From an uncultured Lachnospiraceae bacterium (GTDB lineage Bacteria; Bacillota; Clostridia; Lachnospirales; Lachnospiraceae): a stretch of DNA of 64,000 bases. The DNA lies in contig CAJUEX010000007.1 of NCBI GenBank assembly GCA_910585715.1, positions 1 to 64,000 on the forward strand. The letters run 5' to 3'. The notes beneath the pieces were generated by a model that ran no database searches, was not told the DNA's origin, and saw only the letters and a program-made list of their open reading frames with translations. This document shows, piece by piece, positions 58,945-64,000 of this stretch; within the stretch, counting starts at the first letter, position 1; the number at the start of each line of letters is the position of its first letter. The translations under genes and the position numbers were made by a program.

Positions 58945-60156
58945 TTATCCCCTATTCATTATGATTTCTGCTTCTTTACAATAATACTCGTAATTTATAT
59001 CACCTGACTTAGAATATTCCAATGCCCTGCAATCAAAACATTGGAGTCTGTATTTACAATACTTACAAGGAAATATCTTATCCTTTGAAAGAAACCAATA
59101 TTCTATGTACTCTCCCTTTTGAAGAATTTCCGCCAATGTTTCCATCTGAAGGTTACCCAATTCAAAATCCCTAAGACCTGGACAGGGATATACTTTCTGA
59201 TTGCTTGCAATAAAGATTTTACTATACAAGCAACTATTTATCTTCTTTGTATACTGATACAAAACATAGTCTATTTTCATTAACCTTTCCCGATAATTTT
59301 TTAATAAAACAGTATCATTGTGCTTCTCATCAAAGAGGTATTTTTGAGTAATTGGAATTCCTATTTTCAAAGGCTTGTCCAGCATCTCCAGAGAACTTAT
59401 CAGCAACGTTCCTATAATTGGAAAATTATATTTTTTTATCATTTTCACATTATTCTTAATTGTAGAAAAAGCATTTTCTCTACCCGCTATTTTTGTATAA
59501 TCGTCATCACAACAACCAACAAACAGGATATTAAAATATATATTTGATTCAAACTTCAGCCTCTTTAATTGTTCTTCTTTAATACTATAGCCGTTTACCA
59601 TAATTCCTATCTTAATATTTTTATTTATTTTACCAGCCAAGTTAATAAAACACAGCATTTTGTCAAAATCATAATCACTAAAAAAAGGATCACCACCCAT
59701 TATATATATTTCCTTAACCTTATAATAATTCAATTGTTGAATCAATTCATTATAATTATATTCCAACGGTTTATAATTCCAGCGTTTACAAAAACAGGAA
59801 ATATTTATCTTGCTGCTATCAGCATTACAAAAATTACAATTTAACGAACATGTTGTGCTTAATTCAATAATTGCTGTTCGCAATTCAAAGTCAGAAATCA
59901 GACCATCATAAAGCTGATAATCACGACTGTGGGGTTCATCCATGCAGTAACGAAAGTCAGAACGTACTATCCATTTATCCTTAATTAGATTTTTTATAAA
60001 ATCCTCTTCAACTATATCTGTCACGGAATTCATGATTAAGTGAAGTTCCAATGCTTCCTTGGCCGTTAACGAGACATAAGAACCATCATATAAATTAAGC
60101 AAAACAATCCCATTATCACCTTTTACCTCAGTAATAAAATTATTAAAATTATACAT
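58945..60156 (-). CDS. Radical SAM/SPASM enzyme with RRE-like N-terminus
   Basis: A 403-residue protein. Residues 1-65 resemble the PqqD-like RiPP recognition element (LLNLYDGSYVSLTAKEALELH). The radical SAM core has C103, C107, C110 (CSLNCNFC), with further nearby cysteines (C117-C119 region), and the C-terminus has SPASM-type clusters (CPGLRDFELGN, CKYCKYRLQCFDC, YYC). It probably makes a thioether or related crosslink on the 50-residue precursor upstream. It follows the first radical SAM gene by 12 bp. Confidence 0.82.
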   Translation of the reverse strand: MYNFNNFITEVKGDNGIVLLNLYDGSYVSLTAKEALELHLIMNSVTDIVEEDFIKNLIKDKWIVRSDFRYCMDEPHSRDYQLYDGLISDFELRTAIIELSTTCSLNCNFCNADSSKINISCFCKRWNYKPLEYNYNELIQQLNYYKVKEIYIMGGDPFFSDYDFDKMLCFINLAGKINKNIKIGIMVNGYSIKEEQLKRLKFESNIYFNILFVGCCDDDYTKIAGRENAFSTIKNNVKMIKKYNFPIIGTLLISSLEMLDKPLKIGIPITQKYLFDEKHNDTVLLKNYRERLMKIDYVLYQYTKKINSCLYSKIFIASNQKVYPCPGLRDFELGNLQMETLAEILQKGEYIEYWFLSKDKIFPCKYCKYRLQCFDCRALEYSKSGDINYEYYCKEAEIIMNRG

Positions 60157-60168
60157 ATTACCCTCTCA

Positions 60169-61542
60169 CTAATCCGTTTTCTCAAGACTTGTGCAATAAT
60201 AAGTCAGCCATTGTTTTATGTTTTGCTTTTGGTTGTCACAAAAATCATCATTAATTTCAAACGAATCGCCTTTACCATTAATACTCGCATAACATATATT
60301 ACAAAGTCCATTAACTTCGCAATTCTTACAATTTTCTTTTCTTAATTGTACCAAGTTCTGATAATATTGCAACGCAACTTCTTTATCGATACCTTCAAAT
60401 ACATTACCTATGCTATAATTTGGATTTATTTTTTCACATATATGCAAAGTTCCATCCGTAGCAACCGTTAGCTTTGCACTCATTGGATTACATACGGAAC
60501 ATGTAGTCTCCGAAAATTGCATACGCTTTTCAATATATCTAAATTTTGCCTCAAAAAACTTATTCGTAAAATTTGTCGCCTTTTCTTTATTCCTATATTG
60601 CTTAAAAAGTTGCTGTATTTCCTCCATATACATTTCATATTTAGGATTTTTGTTATAATAATCCGTATTATATCCTGATACTAAATTAATTCTACTTATA
60701 CGCTGATCCAAGTGCGGATTCTCAAGAAAATAGTTATTCATTTTCGCAGGGCTAACCTGATAGTCCAATGTCAATAGCAATCCGTATTTTTCTACGGGTA
60801 ATAAATCTAATGTTTCATTTATATTATTGATTATCACCTTATGCGTTGGCTCGCCGTCAACTGTAACCCTATTCAAATCATGAATTTCCTCATAACCATC
60901 CAAACTTATATTTATAAAAAAATTATGTTTTGAAAAATAGGTGACAAGACTTCTTTTTATCAAATAGCCATTTGTTGTAACTCCATAGATAGCCTCTTTT
61001 ATCTTATAATATTTTTCAACCTTTTCGACAACATACTTAATCTTATCAAGTTGTAGTAAAGGCTCTCCTCCGTAAAAAAGTATAACAAATTTATTATTAG
61101 GATTCTTAATTATACATTCTTTATAATTCTCCACATAAAGTTTTAGAGCTTGGTCTATTATATCGTAGGACATACAATTATTATCATATCCCTTAGAATA
61201 TTGATACATATCGGAGTTGATGCAGTATTTGCATCTAAAATTGCATTGGTTTGTTAAAATAAGACACAAACTCCGTATTTGCATATTATTTTTCTCGCTC
61301 AAAAAATACTCTTTATTCATTTCGGAATAAATTGTATAGTACTTTTTCTTCATGTTATTAATCATTTCTTCATTATAACACTTATCCGCTATCAACAGAC
61401 CGCATTCGCTATCATATATAAAGCCATTTCCGTTTAAAGATTTTATATGCATTTTACTCATATAATACAGACATGAATTTTTGAGATAATGTTGCTTTGG
61501 TTCAACAATAAAAGTACTGCTCAACACCAGCAGTACTTTCAT
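60169..61542 (-). CDS. Radical SAM/SPASM enzyme (AlbA/sactisynthase-like)
   Basis: A protein of about 457 residues. Radical SAM motif CNFRCKYC (C100, C104, C107), GGEPLL for SAM binding, and a C-terminal SPASM region (CSVCNPMSAKLTVATDG, CEK, CKNCEVNGLCNIC, FC) that holds auxiliary [4Fe-4S] clusters. Fits enzymes that form Cys-to-alpha/beta-carbon thioethers in sactipeptides or ranthipeptides. The start is uncertain: ATG at 61542 lies 16 bp after the precursor stop but its first codons form a hairpin, and no good ribosome site is seen; ATG at 61461 is an alternative. Confidence 0.82.
   Translation of the reverse strand: MKVLLVLSSTFIVEPKQHYLKNSCLYYMSKMHIKSLNGNGFIYDSECGLLIADKCYNEEMINNMKKKYYTIYSEMNKEYFLSEKNNMQIRSLCLILTNQCNFRCKYCINSDMYQYSKGYDNNCMSYDIIDQALKLYVENYKECIIKNPNNKFVILFYGGEPLLQLDKIKYVVEKVEKYYKIKEAIYGVTTNGYLIKRSLVTYFSKHNFFINISLDGYEEIHDLNRVTVDGEPTHKVIINNINETLDLLPVEKYGLLLTLDYQVSPAKMNNYFLENPHLDQRISRINLVSGYNTDYYNKNPKYEMYMEEIQQLFKQYRNKEKATNFTNKFFEAKFRYIEKRMQFSETTCSVCNPMSAKLTVATDGTLHICEKINPNYSIGNVFEGIDKEVALQYYQNLVQLRKENCKNCEVNGLCNICYASINGKGDSFEINDDFCDNQKQNIKQWLTYYCTSLEKTD
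61511..61539 (-). terminator. Attenuator-like hairpin between precursor and radical SAM gene
   Basis: Ten-bp perfect stem AAAGTACTGC/GCAGTACTTT with a 9-nt loop, followed on the minus strand by TTTTATTGTT. It begins 19 bp after the precursor stop, so it would let most transcripts end after the peptide gene and only some continue to the enzymes. Confidence 0.8.
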
Positions 61543-61558
61543 TGTTAAAAAACTAATA

Positions 61559-61711
61559 CTATTTGCCACCTGCTGTACCAAATGCTCCTGCTGCCGTAAC
61601 TACATCCACAATAGGTGCTGCTCCATCAGCAGAACAAGGACCTAAACAAGCAGCTCCGCAAATAAGATAACATCCCAATGTGGGACTTGCAAGCATTTCT
61701 ACACTACTCAT
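61559..61711 (-). CDS. RiPP precursor peptide, four-cysteine subtilosin-like
   Basis: A 50-residue peptide starting MSSVEMLASP, with cysteines at 14, 18, 22 and 26, all four residues apart, in GCYLICGAACLGPC; the second half is Cys-free, rich in Ala, Gly and Val, ending AFGTAGGK. The GAACL segment and the pattern of N-terminal cysteines and C-terminal Thr/Phe resemble subtilosin A, whose cysteines are joined to alpha-carbons downstream. ATG at 61711 is fixed by AAAGGAGAAAGG just before it and by a promoter at 61755-61783. The leader appears very short or absent. Product class (sacti- or ranthipeptide) is inferred. Confidence 0.8.
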   Translation of the reverse strand: MSSVEMLASPTLGCYLICGAACLGPCSADGAAPIVDVVTAAGAFGTAGGK

Positions 61712-61754
61712 ATCCTTTCTCCTTTCTATTATGCATTGGTTTTTTATATGTTTT

Positions 61755-61783
61755 ATAATATTACATTTTTTTATATTTGTCAA
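61755..61783 (-). promoter_or_regulatory. Sigma-A promoter of the RiPP cluster
   Basis: Minus-strand TTGACA (61778-61783), 17-bp spacer, TATTAT (61755-61760), about 44 bp before the precursor ATG. The region is strongly AT-rich. Confidence 0.85.
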
Positions 61784-61810
61784 TTTTTGTAAAACATTAA
61801 TTTTGAGCAA

Positions 61811-62114
61811 TTAATTTATTTAATTTTTTCTTTTATTTTTCATACACTTTTTCTTTTTCATAATTTCATAAATCATAAGACGGGTTATAAGCTGCAATCC
61901 ACACCTATTATTTCTAAGTATCATTTCCATATTATCCACATCAGAGCAGAAAGCAGAGTAACTCAAAACAGTCAGCATCTTTTTTCAATAACGTGTATTT
62001 TTATCTTGCAAATTCCCTGCGTATTTCATATACTATGATTATAAAGACTTAACTGTTATCTCTTTTCCTGCACTGTCAAATCAATACATTTCAGACAGAA
62101 AAGGAGAACTGCAC
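61811..62114. other. AT-rich non-coding stretch between RiPP cluster and transposase remnant
   Basis: About 300 bp with no supported gene or RNA. The left part is extremely AT-rich; there is no visible regulator gene for the cluster. It probably marks the junction of the acquired segment. Confidence 0.5.
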
Positions 62115-62679
62115 CGGGAAAATCATAAATGTAGAAATACAGAAAGAAGACAATACAGACCATCAGAAAAGAGTCCGCTATCATGCTTCCTGCATCACAG
62201 CAAATATTACCGACACCGGCTCCCAATTTAAGGACATACCGGATTTATGTGTTATTTACATATCGAAGTCAGATTTTTTCAGGGAAGGGAAGACTGTTTA
62301 TCATATAGACAGAATTATCCGGGAAACCGGCACCATTGTAGAAAACGGCTTACAGGAAATCTATGTAAATGCCGCCAACAAAGATGGAACAAGTATTTCA
62401 AAGCTTATGGGTGTCTTTACGGAAAGCAATGCTTATGATGATGAATTGTTTCCAGTCACATCAAAAAGGAAACGCTATTTTAAGGAAGATGAGAAGGGAG
62501 TGACAGAGATGTGCGCAATTATGGATGAAATCAGGGAAGAGGGAAGGTTGGAAGGAATTTTGGAAATCGCAGAAAATTTACTAAAAATGGGAATCAGCAT
62601 AAAAAAAGTTGTTCAGGCAACCAAGCTTCCGACAGAAACCGTGCAGGCAATGGCAGACGAAGCCGCAATATGTAAATAA
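62115..62679 (+). pseudogene. Remnant of PD-(D/E)XK nuclease-family transposase (Rpn/PDDEXK_2)
   Basis: One frame reads NVEIQKEDNTDHQKRVRYHA, then FKDIPDLCVIYISKSDFF, VYHIDRIIRETG, ENGLQEIYVN and a coiled tail with EIREEGRLEG. These are the family motifs; E and QK of NVEIQK belong to the catalytic site. The N-terminal third (with the first Asp) is missing and no start codon or ribosome site precedes the remaining frame, so it is a truncated copy. The tail ends in a normal stop. It neighbours the AT-rich RiPP cluster. Confidence 0.8.
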
Positions 62680-62691
62680 GCGGCTTCCCTT

Positions 62692-64000
62692 TCAGCCCTC
62701 TCCCAGCTCCTGCATAAAACAATACCTTCCGCTGCCCAGCTCTTCCTTTCTCTCCCTGTCCCCATCCGGCAGGAAAAGCACAGCCTCCCCATTTGCCGGT
62801 ATGGTCACCTCATAGGAAAGTATATTTTCAGAAATGCTCCATTTCACCTCTACTTTTCCATAAACAGAATCATAATAGCCCTCACAGCTTTGAATTTCCA
62901 TTGTTTCATCCGCCAGAACAGCCGGTCTGAGCAGAATCCTGCCTTTGGGAGCATCCATGGAAATGCCAAGCAGGGATTCATATAAAAAAGCTCCCACACT
63001 CCCATTGTTGAAATGATTGAAAGAATTCATCCCATCCTTGTGAAATCCCGATTCTTTTGTATAGGAGTCCCATCTTTCCCAAATAGTGGTTGCTCCCTGG
63101 TTTACACTGTAAAGCCATGAAGGATTTTCCTCCTGCAGCAAAAGCTCATACGCCAGTTTTGCCTTTCCTTCCTTAACCAGCACCGAAAGCAGCTCCGGCG
63201 TACCCAGAAATCCGGTACTCAATCTTTTGCCGTTTCTTTCAATGGTAGATACCAAATCCGAAACCGTATTTTCTTTTGCCCTGCCATCCAGCAATTCATT
63301 GGAAAGCGCCAAAAGACAGGCGGTTTGCGTTCTTTGAGTCAAATGCGAATCAATAACATATGTTTTGTTAAAATGTGATTTAACTTTCTTCAACAGTCTT
63401 TTGTATTTTCTTACATCCCTTCTTTTATCCAATGCCTGTGCCATTTCCATCATCATTCTGGCATCTTTGGCGTAATAGGCAGCAGAAACCATTTCCTTAT
63501 CTGTTTCCTCAAAAGCAAGCCAGTCTCCAAAGGCTGTAAGAGGACCTATTCTTGCCCCCTCTCCCTCAAAATTGCTTATTCCTTCCAGATAATTCATATA
63601 TCTGCTCATAGAATCATACATGTCTTCTACATAAGCAATGTCCCCATACTGTTTGTATAATTCATAAGGAATGGAAATTCCGGCATCCGCCCATCCTGCA
63701 TTGCCGCTTCCGGTAACTGATGAATAAGGAACTGTATCCGTATAAGCCCCGTCTTCTCTCTGGCTGTCCCTTAAATCTTCAAGCCATTTTTTATAGAAAT
63801 TTCTTAAATCCTGATTAAATATCGAAGTTTTCAGGAATACCTGTGTATCCCCTGTCCATCCAAGCCGCTCGTCCCTTTGGGGACAGTCTGTTACTGCCAG
63901 TAATAGATTGTTTCTCTGGCTCCACTGAATATTTTCTATAAGCCTGTTTACTTTTTCATCATCTGTTACAATCTTTCCGCATTCCGGTGAACTGTTGCCA
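62692..64000 (-). CDS. GH78 alpha-L-rhamnosidase, C-terminal part (runs off window)
   Basis: At least 436 residues of an (alpha/alpha)6-barrel glycoside hydrolase. The GH78 signature DCPQRDERLGWTGD is visible near 63850 with the general-acid region, and TTIWERWDSY holds the second catalytic Glu. A C-terminal beta-sandwich domain (about the last 80 residues) closes the protein. It releases terminal alpha-L-rhamnose from plant glycosides, pectin fragments or bacterial glycans. The N-terminus lies beyond 64000. The stop is 13 bp from the end of the convergent transposase remnant. Confidence 0.92.
   Translation of the reverse strand, partial: GNSSPECGKIVTDDEKVNRLIENIQWSQRNNLLLAVTDCPQRDERLGWTGDTQVFLKTSIFNQDLRNFYKKWLEDLRDSQREDGAYTDTVPYSSVTGSGNAGWADAGISIPYELYKQYGDIAYVEDMYDSMSRYMNYLEGISNFEGEGARIGPLTAFGDWLAFEETDKEMVSAAYYAKDARMMMEMAQALDKRRDVRKYKRLLKKVKSHFNKTYVIDSHLTQRTQTACLLALSNELLDGRAKENTVSDLVSTIERNGKRLSTGFLGTPELLSVLVKEGKAKLAYELLLQEENPSWLYSVNQGATTIWERWDSYTKESGFHKDGMNSFNHFNNGSVGAFLYESLLGISMDAPKGRILLRPAVLADETMEIQSCEGYYDSVYGKVEVKWSISENILSYEVTIPANGEAVLFLPDGDRERKEELGSGRYCFMQELGEG

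Overview
The window reads as chromosomal DNA of an anaerobic Firmicute of the Lachnospiraceae type (Blautia/Dorea/Ruminococcus-like; genus not resolved). Reasons: moderate GC, strong AGGAGG-type ribosome binding sites, HAAS and DUF1667 proteins, a CotH/VTC/DUF4956 trio, a clostridial-type cytoplasmic S8 protease, LRR_5 surface protein, and TTGACA/TATAAT promoters. Almost everything is on the minus strand.

Layout. 1-513: six tRNA genes. 631-3944: housekeeping run (phosphoesterase, RdgB, cell-wall amidase, THUMP methyltransferase). 4291-11021: small Asn-rich protein, HAAS protein, cardiolipin synthase, MerR regulator, GT-C-like membrane protein, CPBP protease. 11166: tRNA-Arg. 11296-14182: three-gene glycerol-3-phosphate/FAD oxidoreductase operon. 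14659-19550: SGNH hydrolase, cysK-metY with a clear promoter and operator, carbamate kinase, LspA. 19621-26795: S8 protease and a 1,730-residue LRR protein whose signal peptide is out of frame with its start codon. 27226-30249: an unusual ClpX and an HtrA. 30372-57039: a roughly 27 kb surface-polysaccharide locus with GlmS, phosphosugar mutase, polyprenyl sugar transferase, many GT2 enzymes, Wzm/Wzt exporter, LCP ligase, GtrA, flippase-like protein and CotH-VTC-DUF4956. 57304-61783: an AT-rich RiPP cluster with a four-cysteine subtilosin-like precursor, two radical SAM/SPASM enzymes and an ABC exporter. 62115-62679: remnant of a PD-(D/E)XK transposase-family gene. 62692-64000: GH78 alpha-L-rhamnosidase, cut by the window edge.

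Most notable: four dispersed elements of 205-235 bp (3989-4244, 26941-27146, 42680-42889, 54425-54662), each an almost perfect long inverted repeat around a shared core. The core (apical loop GTATTTT, flanking CTTAG boxes, and a 3' bulge GAGCGRGAGCG exactly 28-29 nt later) is nearly invariant, whereas the 50-70 bp arms differ strongly between copies yet stay complementary within each copy. Three copies align without gaps, and two are bounded by 9-11 bp direct repeats with the same geometry. I do not recognise this family. It looks like a mobile or structured-RNA/cruciform element whose pairing, not arm sequence, is conserved.

How the genes work together: the polysaccharide locus covers precursor supply (GlmS, phosphosugar mutase, nucleotidyltransferase), lipid-linked initiation (polyprenyl glycosylphosphotransferase), chain assembly (GT2 proteins), export (Wzm/Wzt, with a 14-bp dyad around the -35 box of its promoter) and attachment to the wall (LCP). 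The RiPP cluster is a separate, probably acquired unit.
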